Shown: positions 7,682 through 17,315, counted from the first letter of the stretch. The stretch is DNA of 64,000 bases from Comamonas testosteroni (GCF_000761245.1 NZ_AWOR01000099.1:153889-217888); one strand, 5' to 3'. The notes: generated from the sequence alone by a model not told the origin. Made by a program: numbers and translations.

Positions 7682-9532
7682 TCAACTCATCACAAAGATG
7701 GGCGCTGTGGTGCGAAACGGCAGCCTGCGGCCGGGGGGCAGCAGATAGGCATGCTCGCGCGGTACGCGCAACGGGTCGCATTCGCCGTCGGTGATGATGA
7801 GCATGGGGCCGTCCTTGGGAAAGTCCTCAGCCTGCACCAGCAGGTCCACGCCGGGCTGCAGCACGGTGCCGCCCCGGCCTTTGAGGGCGATGCGCTGGGC
7901 CATGTCGGCCGCTGGCAGATAGCCCAGGTCATAGGCCGCCGCGTCGCAGCAGATCAGGCGCACGGCGGGCACATCCTTGGCCTCGGCATAACTGGCAATG
8001 CTGCCCAGCGCCTTGGCCAGCACATGGCGCTCCATTGAACCCGAGGTATCCAGCACCACGCCAAAGGTGCGGCCTTCCAGCCAGCGGCTGTCGGCCTGGA
8101 TGCGAGGGCGGGGAATATCGGGCGTGGCGCTTTGGCGGCGGCTGATGCGTGCATAGCTGCGCCGCGTCTCTATGGGCGGAAAGTGGTGGTCAAACCAGCG
8201 CGCCAGCTCTACCTGCCAGTCAATCGGCGGCTGCAGCAGGGCGCGGATTTCCTCGATCAGCCCCGCAGGCAGCAGGCCGCGCCCGCTTTGCTCGTGGCGC
8301 AGCAGGCCTTTGCCCAGCTGGGTGCGGCAGAACTCGTCGATATCGGTGAAACTGCCTTCAAAGCCCTTGCCGCCCACATTGCGCTCCAGCATGTCGCCCT
8401 GGCCACCGGCCAGGGTGCGCAGCTTGCGCATGCGGCGCAGATCGCTCGCGATGCGGTCGTAGACCTCTTCCGCGCTGAGTCCGCGCAGCTCTGGGTCGTA
8501 GAGCAGGCCTATGCCCGGCGGCTGGCCCACATCCATCTGAATCAGCCAGTCATTGATGACAAAGTCGCAGGCCACATTCCATAAAAACGGCTCGCGCCCG
8601 CGCCGACGGCTCAGGTGGCGCAGGGCCACATGCAGCACTTCGTGGGCGATGACAAAGCGCAGCTCCAGCTCCGTCAGGCGTGGGCCGGGGTTGATATAGA
8701 TGGTGCGAAGCACCTCATCGACAGCGGCGACGGAGATCTCCTCGCGCTCGCAGATGCTGGCGTCCTCAATGATGTCAAACGCCGCGACCATGCTGCCCAG
8801 CAGCGGAAAGCTGTCCATGAACCAGTGGCGTGCGCGGTCCAGCGCGCTGCTGGCGGGGCGGCTCTGGCCAAACTCGCGGCGCACGCCTGCGGCAATTTCC
8901 ACGGACTGGGTCACAGATCGGGCCAGGCCCGCGGCAAACATTTCGGACCAGTTGCTGTATCTGCGCCAGTACGGCTTGCTGGTGGCAGTGGCGGGCTCAG
9001 GCCACTGCTGCGGCAGCGCCAGGCTGGGGTGGGCGCCACCCAGGCCGGGGCCGGCCAGGCTCAGGGCCTGCGCCCAGGCGGGAATGCCTTGCTCGCAGAA
9101 CTGCGCATACCACTGGGCCTCGTCGCGCTGGGGCAGGCCGTCGGGCAACTCCATGCCTTCGGGCGGGCGGCCGAGCTTGATGGTCTGGATAAAGCGCGCC
9201 GTGACCACGTCGCAGGCTGCGCTCCATTGCGCCCAGTGGCTGCGGTCGCGCTGAAACAGCTCCAGCGCGTAGCTGAGCGTTGCCCGGCCTAGGCAATACG
9301 CCCATTCCTCAGCGCTGGCCATGCGCTTGGGGTGCACATCGATCTGCCCGGTCATGCGCTGGTGGTTGAGGCCGGCCTGCGCCCAGCCATGGGCCGGACA
9401 CTCCGAATGGGCGCTGTGCAGATAGCTGAGACTGCGGCTGAGTTCGCTGAAGATGGGATGTGCCTGCAGCATGGCCAGGCCTTGCGTATAGGCCTGGGTG
9501 GCAGGCGTTTCGCGCATTGGGGGTTTGGCCAT
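7682..9532 (-). CDS. Metallopeptidase-like/VWA domain protein (DUF2201 type)
   Basis: 616 residues. The N-terminal half is a putative metallopeptidase domain with VIAHEVLHVALRHL (HExxH at about 297-301) and a following WNVACDFVIND helix. The C-terminal ~130 residues form a von Willebrand A domain with an intact MIDAS motif DTSGSM at about 495-500. This architecture matches the DUF2201/VWA-like family encoded next to MoxR ATPases. It starts 6 bp after the MoxR gene, so the two are cotranscribed and probably act together, the VWA protein as substrate adaptor or cofactor. Peptidase activity is inferred only from the motif. Confidence 0.8.
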   Translation of the reverse strand: MAKPPMRETPATQAYTQGLAMLQAHPIFSELSRSLSYLHSAHSECPAHGWAQAGLNHQRMTGQIDVHPKRMASAEEWAYCLGRATLSYALELFQRDRSHWAQWSAACDVVTARFIQTIKLGRPPEGMELPDGLPQRDEAQWYAQFCEQGIPAWAQALSLAGPGLGGAHPSLALPQQWPEPATATSKPYWRRYSNWSEMFAAGLARSVTQSVEIAAGVRREFGQSRPASSALDRARHWFMDSFPLLGSMVAAFDIIEDASICEREEISVAAVDEVLRTIYINPGPRLTELELRFVIAHEVLHVALRHLSRRRGREPFLWNVACDFVINDWLIQMDVGQPPGIGLLYDPELRGLSAEEVYDRIASDLRRMRKLRTLAGGQGDMLERNVGGKGFEGSFTDIDEFCRTQLGKGLLRHEQSGRGLLPAGLIEEIRALLQPPIDWQVELARWFDHHFPPIETRRSYARISRRQSATPDIPRPRIQADSRWLEGRTFGVVLDTSGSMERHVLAKALGSIASYAEAKDVPAVRLICCDAAAYDLGYLPAADMAQRIALKGRGGTVLQPGVDLLVQAEDFPKDGPMLIITDGECDPLRVPREHAYLLPPGRRLPFRTTAPIFVMS

Positions 9533-9538
9533 CAGGCG

Positions 9539-10606
9539 TCAGGCCCTGGCAGCTTCGCGCGCTTCAACCAGACGCGGCAGGTCGCGCACTATTTCAACCA
9601 TATACCAGGCGGGCAAGGTCTGGCTGTCGCTTTCGGCGGTGACGATCTGCGCCATTTCCAGGCTGATCTGGGCCAGCTCCTTGAGCATGGCCTTGGAGCG
9701 GTGCACGGTCTGCTGCAGCTCGCCGCCGCTTTGCTGCTTGTCGGCGGGCAGGATCTTGAGCAGACGCGCACGGAAGGCCTGGGCCAGGAAATACAGCACA
9801 TCTCTGTCCTGCGGAGCATGGGGCCAGTTGGCGTCGCCCTTGAAGATGGCATCCAGGCGGTGGCGGTCGTCGGCGAGCTTGTAGAAAGCCTTGAACTGCG
9901 CTGCATGCTGGGGCGTGAGGCAGCCGCTGCTCAGGGCTTCCAGCGTATGCAGATTCAGTGCATCGCCGTAGGAGAGCAAGGCGTCGCTGAGCATATGCCA
10001 GGAGCGCGGCGTGGAAAACGCCTCCTCATGCTTGGGCGGCTGGCTCCACAGGTGATCGGGACGCTGGGCCAGGTATTCCAGCACCAGAGCATGCAGCTGG
10101 GCCTGCTGGGCCCATTGCAGCCACTCGCTGGCGCTGACCTTGAGCTGCACATGAATCATGCGGTTGATCAGTGCCGAGGACATGGTGCGCACAATCGCCG
10201 AATCCTGCGCGCGGTTGCCGGCGGCGATGACGATGGAGCCCTCGGGCATCACATACTCGCCCACACGGCGCTCCAGAATCAGGCGGTAGAAGGCCTTTTG
10301 CACATCCTGGCTGCAGGCGTTGAGCTCGTCCAGGAACAGGCAATAGGGCTGGTCACGCGCAATCATGGCGGGCGGGCAGAAGCGGGTTACGCCGTCAATG
10401 ATCTGCGGCACGCCCAGCAGATCCTCGGGCGCGAGCTGGCTGCCCAGCAGCGACACGCAATCAAGCCCCACGCTTTGCGCAAAGTTCTGGACCAGTGCCG
10501 ATTTGCCGATGCCCGGAGGACCCCAGATGAATACGGGGCGTACGGTGGTGACGTTGAGAAGGAATTCGCTCAGTTGCGAGGGAGTGAGAGCCAGACTGGT
10601 TTGCAT
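9539..10606 (-). CDS. MoxR-family AAA+ ATPase
   Basis: 355 residues. Walker A GPPGIGKS at 29-36, Walker B FLDELN at 91-96 and sensor IVIAAGNR at about 125-132 are intact, so it should bind and hydrolyse ATP. MoxR proteins are thought to act as chaperones that mature or insert cofactors into complexes, together with VWA partners such as RavA-ViaA or CoxD-CoxE. Here the partner is the metallopeptidase/VWA protein 6 bp downstream. No client complex is encoded next to the pair. It is probably the first gene of the operon; the LysR gene upstream on the same strand ends 88 bp earlier. Confidence 0.87.
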   Translation of the reverse strand: MQTSLALTPSQLSEFLLNVTTVRPVFIWGPPGIGKSALVQNFAQSVGLDCVSLLGSQLAPEDLLGVPQIIDGVTRFCPPAMIARDQPYCLFLDELNACSQDVQKAFYRLILERRVGEYVMPEGSIVIAAGNRAQDSAIVRTMSSALINRMIHVQLKVSASEWLQWAQQAQLHALVLEYLAQRPDHLWSQPPKHEEAFSTPRSWHMLSDALLSYGDALNLHTLEALSSGCLTPQHAAQFKAFYKLADDRHRLDAIFKGDANWPHAPQDRDVLYFLAQAFRARLLKILPADKQQSGGELQQTVHRSKAMLKELAQISLEMAQIVTAESDSQTLPAWYMVEIVRDLPRLVEAREAARA

Positions 10607-10694
10607 GCTGCGTGCAGTCTAAGGCAAGCGCAGCGGTGCTCTGAATATGCGCAGGCAGCCACGACTTCGAGTCTTGTGGGCCGCGAGCCACCGC

Positions 10695-11606
10695 TCATGG
10701 CTCTTGAAATGCCTGCATGCCTTGCATGCAGTACAGCAGAAAGCGATTGGCGGCCGGGGACAGATGGCGGCCGGTGCGGGTGATGAGCTGCATCTCCGCG
10801 TCCTGAAATGCAGGGTTGTGAATGGGGATGGCGCGCAGGCGCCCGCTTGCGAGCTCGGCCGTGACGGAGCAGGGCGGCAGCAGGGTCACGCCCTGGCCGC
10901 TGGTGACAAAGGCCAGCAGCACGCTGATGAGATTGCTGGTCAGCGCGGGGCTGAGGTGAATCTTGTCCTTGTGTTCGGCATATTCCACGAGCTGGCGAAT
11001 GCCATACACGCCTTGCAGCATGGCAATAGGCCATTGGCTGAGCTCCTGCAGCGAGGTCTGGTCAGCGCTGGCCAGCGGGTGCTGGGAGTGGACGATGGCG
11101 TGCATGGGCTGGCGCGCCGTACCCCGCGCGGTGATGTGGCTGTCGGCGGGCGGGTAGTAGACCAGACCGATCTCGGCTGCGTCCTCGCGAATGCGGCGCA
11201 TGATCTCGGTCGTGCCGTAGATTTCCAGCGAGATGCTGACGCCCGGATATTGCCGCCGAAAATTGCGTATGGGCCCGTCGATCAGCTCCTGCGCAAAACC
11301 CTCGCCGCTGACCACGCTGACACTGCCGCTGTGCAGGCCGCGCAGCGCATCGACCTTGGCCAGCATGTCGTGGCGGTGGGCCGTATGTTCGCGGTGATAG
11401 TCCAGCAGCAACTGGCCGGCCTCGGTGGGGACCACACCGCTGCGATGGCGCTCCAGCAGGGCAACGCCCAGCTCCTCTTCGAGCAGGCTGATCTGGCGGC
11501 TGACGGCCGAGGGTACGATGCCCAGTTTTTCGGCTGCGGCACGAACAGAGCCGCAGTAGACGGCTTCAAACAGATAGCGGGCGCGGGAGTCTTGAAAGGC
11601 GGGCAT
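10695..11606 (-). CDS. LysR-type transcriptional regulator
   Basis: About 303 residues. The helix-turn-helix is at the N-terminus (FEAVYCGSVRAAAEKLGIVPSAVSRQISLLE), followed by a periplasmic-binding-like effector domain beginning SVSVVSGEGF. A further in-frame ATG lies at 11633; neither start has a strong ribosome site, and 11606 puts the helix-turn-helix at the usual distance. The gene is divergent from the DUF3100 transporter/M20 amidohydrolase operon and is its likely regulator. Confidence 0.88.
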   Translation of the reverse strand: MPAFQDSRARYLFEAVYCGSVRAAAEKLGIVPSAVSRQISLLEEELGVALLERHRSGVVPTEAGQLLLDYHREHTAHRHDMLAKVDALRGLHSGSVSVVSGEGFAQELIDGPIRNFRRQYPGVSISLEIYGTTEIMRRIREDAAEIGLVYYPPADSHITARGTARQPMHAIVHSQHPLASADQTSLQELSQWPIAMLQGVYGIRQLVEYAEHKDKIHLSPALTSNLISVLLAFVTSGQGVTLLPPCSVTAELASGRLRAIPIHNPAFQDAEMQLITRTGRHLSPAANRFLLYCMQGMQAFQEP

Positions 11607-11810
11607 GTTGCGATTGTCGTCGCCAAATTGCATCTGTATTCATACGTATGTTCACTTTTTTAGAACAGAAAAAGAATGCGTATGCAATAAATGCATTGTT
11701 ATATTCAGCGCCCGCATGGGTGAGCGCCAGCTTGGGCTGGCCGTGCCCATTTTCAGGGTTCAAAGCTATTTCAGCGCGTCGGCAGCGGCCGTCGTGCGCA
11801 AGGAAAGTTG

Positions 11811-13154
11811 ATGCGTACAGAGGTGCAGCCGGCCAAGGCCGCGTTGAATGTGGGCAGCGTGGTGCAGGTATTTGCACTGGCGCTGGTGATCGCGGCATTG
11901 TCCGAGTGGCTGGGGCCGCTGCCCATTGCGCTGGGCGTGGGCAAGGTGGTGCTGCTGCCCATGATCTGGGCGCTGCTTATCGGCCTGGTGCTGGGCCTGT
12001 TGCGCAAACGTATGCCGGGCCCGCTGCAGCTGAGCCTGTACAGCCAGAATCTGGCCGCCGCTGTGCTGTCCTGTGCGCTGTTTCTGTTCATTGCCAAGCT
12101 GGGCCTGCTGGTGGGCGGTTCGCTGCCCAAGCTGGCCGAGGTTGGCTGGGGTCTGGTGTTGCAGGAGCTGGGCAATCTGGTCGGTTGCGTGGCCCTGGGC
12201 ATGCCGGTGGCCTTGCTGCTGGGCATCAAGCGCGAAGCGATTGGCGCGACGTTCTCCATCGGGCGTGAACCGGGTCTGGCCATCATCGGCGAGCGCTTCG
12301 GCATGGATTCGCCCGAAGGCCGCGGCGTGCTGGCTGAGTACATCACCGGTACGCTGATCGGTGCCATCTTCATCTCGCTGCTGGCCGGCTTTGTCTCCAG
12401 CCTCAATATCTTCCACCCACTGGCCCTGGGTATGGGTGCCGGCGTGGGTTCGGGCAGCATGACGGCCGCCGCCGTGGGCGCGATCGCCGCCCAGCATCCC
12501 GAAATGAGTGACCAGATCGCCACTTTTGCCGCTGCCGCCAATCTGATCGCAACGACGGTGGGCACGTATCTGACGCTGTTCATCTCGCTGCCCCTGGCCC
12601 TGCGTGCCTATCAATGGCTGGAGCCGATTCTGGGCCGCAAGCGCAAGCAAGCCGTGGTGGAGCAGGTCGTGGATCTGTCGGCTGCCAATGACGAAGAGCA
12701 GGCACCGGTGCCGGCGCTGGGTCTGGGCATGCGCTTCGCTTCCTGGGTCCTGGTCGGCGCCATGGTGCTGATCGGCAACCGCATCGGCCATGGCGTGCCG
12801 GTGATGGATGCGCTGCCCGGCGTGCTGCTCATCATTGCTGCCGTGTTTGTCGGTGATCTGATCTACGTCGGCACGCGCCGCATGCTGCCTGCCGTGTGCT
12901 GGATCTCGTTCATCGCCATGGCCATGACCTTCCCGCTGACGCCTTATGCTGCCGAGGTGGCTGCGCTCACCGGCAAGGTCAACTTCCTGGCCATGATCAC
13001 GCCCATGCTGACGTTCGCGGGCCTGTCGCTGGCCAAGGACATTCCGGCCTTCCGTCGCCTGGGCTGGCGCATCGTCGTGGTTTCTCTGCTGGCCAATGCT
13101 GGCGTGTTCCTGGCCGCGACCCTGATCGCCCAGACCTTTGTCCATACGCTGTAA
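11811..13154 (+). CDS. DUF3100 family membrane transporter
   Basis: 447 residues, rich in hydrophobic helices (about ten to twelve). The middle carries two conserved stretches, TFSIGREPGLAIIGERFGMD and GMGAGVGSGSMTAAAVGA, that characterise DUF3100 proteins. A long hydrophilic loop near 280-300 separates two halves. I start at ATG 11811, with AGGAAAG 4 bases upstream. Members are often found beside M20 amidohydrolases and LysR regulators, as here, which suggests uptake of an N-acyl amino acid or peptide-like compound later hydrolysed inside the cell. Transport is inferred; no substrate is known. Confidence 0.8.
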   Translation: MRTEVQPAKAALNVGSVVQVFALALVIAALSEWLGPLPIALGVGKVVLLPMIWALLIGLVLGLLRKRMPGPLQLSLYSQNLAAAVLSCALFLFIAKLGLLVGGSLPKLAEVGWGLVLQELGNLVGCVALGMPVALLLGIKREAIGATFSIGREPGLAIIGERFGMDSPEGRGVLAEYITGTLIGAIFISLLAGFVSSLNIFHPLALGMGAGVGSGSMTAAAVGAIAAQHPEMSDQIATFAAAANLIATTVGTYLTLFISLPLALRAYQWLEPILGRKRKQAVVEQVVDLSAANDEEQAPVPALGLGMRFASWVLVGAMVLIGNRIGHGVPVMDALPGVLLIIAAVFVGDLIYVGTRRMLPAVCWISFIAMAMTFPLTPYAAEVAALTGKVNFLAMITPMLTFAGLSLAKDIPAFRRLGWRIVVVSLLANAGVFLAATLIAQTFVHTL

Positions 13155-13169
13155 AGCTGGAGCAAGACC

Positions 13170-14345
13170 ATGATGAACACCATCAAGTGGCCCGGCCAGC
13201 AGGAGCTGCAAGCCTGGCGTCATGACTTTCACCGTCACCCTGAAACCGCGTTTCAGGAGCACCGCACCAGCGCACGTGTGGCCGAACTGCTGAAGAGCTT
13301 TGGTCTGGAAGTGCACACCGGCCTGGCCGGTACAGGCGTGGTTGCCGTGCTCAAGGGCAATATGGGCGCGGGTCCCTCCATTGGCCTGCGCGCCGATATG
13401 GACGCGTTGAATGTGACGGAGCTCAACCAGTGCGAGCATGCGTCCACGCACGCAGGCCGCATGCATGCCTGCGGCCATGACGGCCATACCAGCATGTTGC
13501 TGGGGGCGGCCCAGGCCCTGGCCTCAGCGCCCGATTTTGCGGGGATAGTGCATTTCATCTTCCAGCCCGCCGAGGAAAACGAAGGTGGCGCGCGCGCCAT
13601 GATAGAGGACGGGCTGTTCCAGCGCTTCCCCATGGACGCGGTCTACAGCATGCACAACTGGCCGGGCCTGCCCGTGGGTACGGCTGCGGTGCATTCCACG
13701 GCCGTGATGGCGGCCTTCGACATCTTTGACCTGACGCTGAGCGGCAAGGGTTGCCATGCCGCCATGCCTCATCTGGGCAAGGACGCACTGCTGGCTGCCT
13801 GCCAGCTGGTGACTCACCTTCCCGCGCTGATTGCGCGCGAGCAGGAGGTGCACAAGCCGGCCGTGCTGAGCGTGACCAGCTTCAACGCCGGCGATACCTA
13901 TAACGTGATGCCCGAAGTCATCAAGCTGCGTGGCACCGTGCGCTGCTTCGACATGCCTCAGCGTGCGCGCATCGAACAACGTTTTCGCGATGCGATTGCC
14001 GCGACATGCGCACTGCACGGCCTGGAGGCCAAGCTCGACTACCGCGTCAGCTATCCTGCGACCATCAACAACCCCCAGCATGCCGAAGTCTGCGCCGAGG
14101 TGCTGACTGATGTGCTGGGCGAAGGCAAGGTGCGCCGGGACATGGTGCCCAGCATGGCCTCTGAAGACTTTGCCTTCATGGCGCAGGAATGCCCGGGTGT
14201 CTATATCTGGCTGGGAAATGGCGAGGACAGCGCTTCTTTGCACAACCCCAGGTACGACTTCAACGACGCCAATCTGTCGCTGGGCATGCGTTACTGGGTG
14301 GAACTGGTGGGAGCGCTGCTGAAGGGCGGCAAGCTGCTGGCCTGA
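13170..14345 (+). CDS. M20D family amidohydrolase (hippurate/N-acyl amino acid hydrolase type)
   Basis: 391 residues, usual for the family. Metal ligands are visible: MHACGHDGHTSMLLG (Cys and His, residues ~98-112), PAEENEGGARAMIEDG (Glu pair, about 135-150), a His in AVYSMHNWPG and a late His in SASLHNPRYDFND. SMASEDFAFM is also typical. The enzyme should cleave the amide bond of an N-acylated amino acid or similar. It lies 15 bp after the DUF3100 gene with GGAG in the gap and is followed by a terminator, so the two form one operon. The exact substrate is not predictable. Confidence 0.88.
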   Translation: MMNTIKWPGQQELQAWRHDFHRHPETAFQEHRTSARVAELLKSFGLEVHTGLAGTGVVAVLKGNMGAGPSIGLRADMDALNVTELNQCEHASTHAGRMHACGHDGHTSMLLGAAQALASAPDFAGIVHFIFQPAEENEGGARAMIEDGLFQRFPMDAVYSMHNWPGLPVGTAAVHSTAVMAAFDIFDLTLSGKGCHAAMPHLGKDALLAACQLVTHLPALIAREQEVHKPAVLSVTSFNAGDTYNVMPEVIKLRGTVRCFDMPQRARIEQRFRDAIAATCALHGLEAKLDYRVSYPATINNPQHAEVCAEVLTDVLGEGKVRRDMVPSMASEDFAFMAQECPGVYIWLGNGEDSASLHNPRYDFNDANLSLGMRYWVELVGALLKGGKLLA

Positions 14346-14369
14346 CGAAGGGCTTTTTCACATGCATCA

Positions 14370-14406
14370 ATGCCGGGGCAACGCAGAGTTGAGCCCGGCA
14401 TTTTTC
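14370..14406 (+). terminator. Rho-independent terminator after the M20 gene
   Basis: TGCCGGGGC and GCCCGGCA pair across a loop of about 12 bases (one bulge), followed by five T. It closes the DUF3100-M20 operon. Confidence 0.75.
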
Positions 14407-14742
14407 ATGCTGGGACGATTTGCAAAACTCTAACATGCAATGCATTCGGACACAGAAATGTCGGAAGGCTGACACCCTGTAACGCCATTCGATCTGGCGC
14501 CCCTATGATGTTTGTAGCGCTCCGCGATAGCGCCTGTTGTGTTCCAAGCAGGCCACGGAGCGTGCGTGGCGACCGCCTTGATCCTCTGGAGAAGAGCTGG
14601 TCGCGCAATAGCAGGTGTTGCATTCCGGCGCATGTCCGGGCTTTCAAGCGGCGCTGACCGCATCTCTCGCAACGCTGCCTGCACCAACCCTGGTGCCGTG
14701 ACTATGTCGCACTGTACGGGTCTTGATACAGGAGGGCGCTTT

Positions 14743-16026
14743 ATGCCGTTTGGCAATCTGGAGGCGGGCATCTGGCCTGCCGGTTTTCCGCCGCTGCTGA
14801 GTTGGTGCGTGCTGGTAGCGGCCGCAGCCTTGCTTGGCCATATGGTTCACCGTTTTTCCGGCTATCCGCGCATGCTGGGCTACACCCTGGTTGGCCTCGT
14901 GGCCGGCTGGGTGGGGTTTGGCGATCTGCCCTGGCCGTTGCAGGGCAGCACGGCCTTGCTGCTGGAGGTGGCCGTGGGCGTCAGCCTGCTGCTGGCTGCC
15001 TCCCAGGTCTCCCTGCCCTGGCTGCTGCGCCAGCCCTGGTTGCTGCTGCAAAGCCTTGGCGAGTCGCTGGTCACGCTGGCGGTGGTAGCTGCGACCTTGC
15101 TGGCGCTGGGCTGGGGCTGGGCCGTGGCGCTGGCCGTTGGTGTGATTTCCATGGCGGCCTCGCCGGCCGTGTTGCTGCGTATTGCCGAGGATTTGCGTGC
15201 CAGCGGTGCGGTGACCGATCGCAGCCTGCTTCTTGCCACCATCAGTACCTTGCTGGCGCTGTTGGGGGCGTTGGTGCTGACGGTGGTGTTTGTGCCGGTC
15301 GCCGAAGCGGCGGGCGGTGGCCTGCAATTTTCGACGGCGGGCCTTGGACGCCTGCTGCTGAGCTTGCTTCTGACTCTGTTCTGGGCCTTGCTGGTCACGG
15401 TTGCGTTCTGGCCTGTGCTGCGCTGGCAGTCATCGCGCAGCGACACCACGGCCCTGTATCTGCTGGCGGCCATGGCTGCGGTCTGTCTGCTGGCCGAACA
15501 ATGGGGCGGCTCGGCCGCACTCGGCTTCGTGGTCGCAGGGCTGATGTTGCGCAACTTCAGCCCCATGCCCCTGGTCTGGCCCCAGGCCTTTCAGGCGGCC
15601 CATGCCATGCTCAATCTGCTGATGTTCGTGCTGGTGGCCAGCATGGCCTCTCAGGTGAATCTGTCTTGGGCCATGGTTTCGGTGGTGGCCAGCGTTGTCC
15701 TGGCAAGGATTCTGGGGAAGTTCGGCTCCATCTTGCTGTTGGGCCTGGGGACCGGCATAGGCTGGCGCAGGCAGTGGCCTGTGGCTTGCGGGCAATTGGC
15801 TTTGTCGGGTCTGGCTCTGCTGATGCTGTCCGGTATCGCACTGCAATGGACCGCCTTCAACGCCAGCGTGGCTCAGCAGGTGGCGGCCATTGCCCTGCCG
15901 GTGATTGTGGTGTGCGAGGTACTGGGCGTGCTGCTGGCTGCTACCGCCCTGTGGCGCAGCGGCGATGCCCATCGCGGTGTGGGCCGAGCGGCCTTGCAAA
16001 GAGGAGGGAAGCGTCATGACGCATGA
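14743..16026 (+). CDS. CPA2-type cation:proton antiporter
   Basis: About 427 residues with 11-13 predicted helices, resembling the membrane domain of KefB/NapA-type antiporters. LGYTLVGLVAGWVGFG lies in the second helix region. There is no C-terminal TrkA-N (RCK) domain, so it is not a complete KefB/KefC. ATG 14743 is chosen for its AGGAGGG site 6 bases upstream; longer in-frame starts lack one. It overlaps the next gene by 11 bp, so the antiporter and the carboxylate-amine ligase are translationally coupled. Ion specificity is unknown. Confidence 0.8.
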   Translation: MPFGNLEAGIWPAGFPPLLSWCVLVAAAALLGHMVHRFSGYPRMLGYTLVGLVAGWVGFGDLPWPLQGSTALLLEVAVGVSLLLAASQVSLPWLLRQPWLLLQSLGESLVTLAVVAATLLALGWGWAVALAVGVISMAASPAVLLRIAEDLRASGAVTDRSLLLATISTLLALLGALVLTVVFVPVAEAAGGGLQFSTAGLGRLLLSLLLTLFWALLVTVAFWPVLRWQSSRSDTTALYLLAAMAAVCLLAEQWGGSAALGFVVAGLMLRNFSPMPLVWPQAFQAAHAMLNLLMFVLVASMASQVNLSWAMVSVVASVVLARILGKFGSILLLGLGTGIGWRRQWPVACGQLALSGLALLMLSGIALQWTAFNASVAQQVAAIALPVIVVCEVLGVLLAATALWRSGDAHRGVGRAALQRGGKRHDA

Positions 16027-17176
16027 GATAGAACAAAGTCAGCCGGCTGCGGCGGAGGCCGGCGGTCTGGGCGAATTCGCGCCATCACAGGCCTTGACGT
16101 TGGGCGTGGAGCTGGAGTTGCAGCTGCTCAACACCCATCACTACGATATGACGCCATATGCGCCCGATATGCTGGCTCTGCTCAAGAACGCCAAGGTGCC
16201 GGGCTCCATCGTGCCGGAGGTGACCTCCAGCATGATCGAGATCTCGACTGGCATCTGTCAGGATGCACAGGACGCCTATGAGCAGCTGACGGTTACACGC
16301 GATGCCCTGGTCAAGGCGGCCGACCGACTCAATATCGCGCTGGCCGGTGGCGGCACGCACCCGTTCCAGCAATGGCACCAGCAGCGCATTTATGACAAGC
16401 CGCGCTTCAAGGAGCTGACGGCGCTGTACGGCTATCTGACCAAGCAGTTCACCATCTTCGGCCAGCATGTGCATGTGGGCTGTCCCAGTGCCGACGATGC
16501 GTTGATGATGCTTCACCGGCTCTCGCGCTATATCCCGCATTTCATTGCGCTGTCGGCATCCAGCCCTTTTGTGCAGGGCCAGGACACGGCATTTGACTCC
16601 GCGCGTCTCAACTCGGTGTTCGCATTTCCGCTTTCGGGTCGTGCGCCGTTTGCCCTGCACTGGGAGGACTTCGAGCGCTACTTCGCCAAGATGGCGGCCA
16701 CGGGCGTGATTCACAGCATGAAGGATTTTTACTGGGATATCCGCCCCAAGCCCGAGTTCGGCACCGTGGAGGTGCGCGTCTTCGACACGCCGCTGTCCAT
16801 CCATCGCGCTGCGCAGCTGGCGGCCTATGTGCAGGCGCTGGGTGCCTGGTTCCTCAGCGAGCAGCCCTTCGAGCCTAGTGAGGACGACTATCTGGTCTAT
16901 ACCTATAACCGGTTTCAGGCCTGTCGATTCGGGCTGGACGGCACTTATGTGGACCCCGCGAGCAGCGAGCAGCTGTCGCTGCGCGAGCATATAGGGCAGA
17001 CCCTGCAGCGCATCACCAGCCATGCACCGGCATCAGGCAAGAGCGCGCTGCAGGAGCTGGCCTTGGTGCTGCAGCGCGGCAACGATGCGAGCTGGCTGCG
17101 TGAGAGCTATGCACAAGTGCAGCAATTGCCCGAAGTGGTGCGCCAGGCATCGCTCAGATTTTCCGGCCGGCCCTGA
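16016..17176 (+). CDS. Carboxylate-amine ligase, YbdK type (GCS2 family)
   Basis: 386 residues, close to YbdK length. GVELELQLLN near the N-terminus, EVTSSMIEISTG, the ATP/Mg site FGQHVHVGCPSADDAL and VRVFDTPLSI are hallmarks of glutamate-cysteine ligase family 2. E. coli YbdK has only weak gamma-glutamylcysteine ligase activity, so the natural substrate is open. ATG 16016 has AGGAGGG inside the preceding gene, confirming coupled expression with the antiporter. A link between a small amine conjugate and ion or redox control is an inference from this coupling. Confidence 0.88.
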   Translation: MTHEIEQSQPAAAEAGGLGEFAPSQALTLGVELELQLLNTHHYDMTPYAPDMLALLKNAKVPGSIVPEVTSSMIEISTGICQDAQDAYEQLTVTRDALVKAADRLNIALAGGGTHPFQQWHQQRIYDKPRFKELTALYGYLTKQFTIFGQHVHVGCPSADDALMMLHRLSRYIPHFIALSASSPFVQGQDTAFDSARLNSVFAFPLSGRAPFALHWEDFERYFAKMAATGVIHSMKDFYWDIRPKPEFGTVEVRVFDTPLSIHRAAQLAAYVQALGAWFLSEQPFEPSEDDYLVYTYNRFQACRFGLDGTYVDPASSEQLSLREHIGQTLQRITSHAPASGKSALQELALVLQRGNDASWLRESYAQVQQLPEVVRQASLRFSGRP

Positions 17177-17315
17177 TCGGTTTTGACATCTTGGGCTCTG
17201 TATAAGACGTTAAAGTTGCAAATACTTACGAGTGCGGGTTGATAAGGCTTGAACAAAGCATGTGCCAGTCCGGCTTTGTCGATCTGCAGCTCTGGCGGTT
17301 TTCATGGTCTGAGCC

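Noticed and set aside
9332..10783. Plus-strand open frame of 483 codons over the MoxR and VWA genes
   Set aside because: Shadow frame; the opposite strand has intact Walker A/B and MIDAS motifs.
11766..13487. Minus-strand open frame of 573 codons across the DUF3100 and M20 genes
   Set aside because: Antisense shadow of high-GC genes: His/Gln/Arg-rich composition, no domain, no ribosome site; the plus-strand genes are clear.
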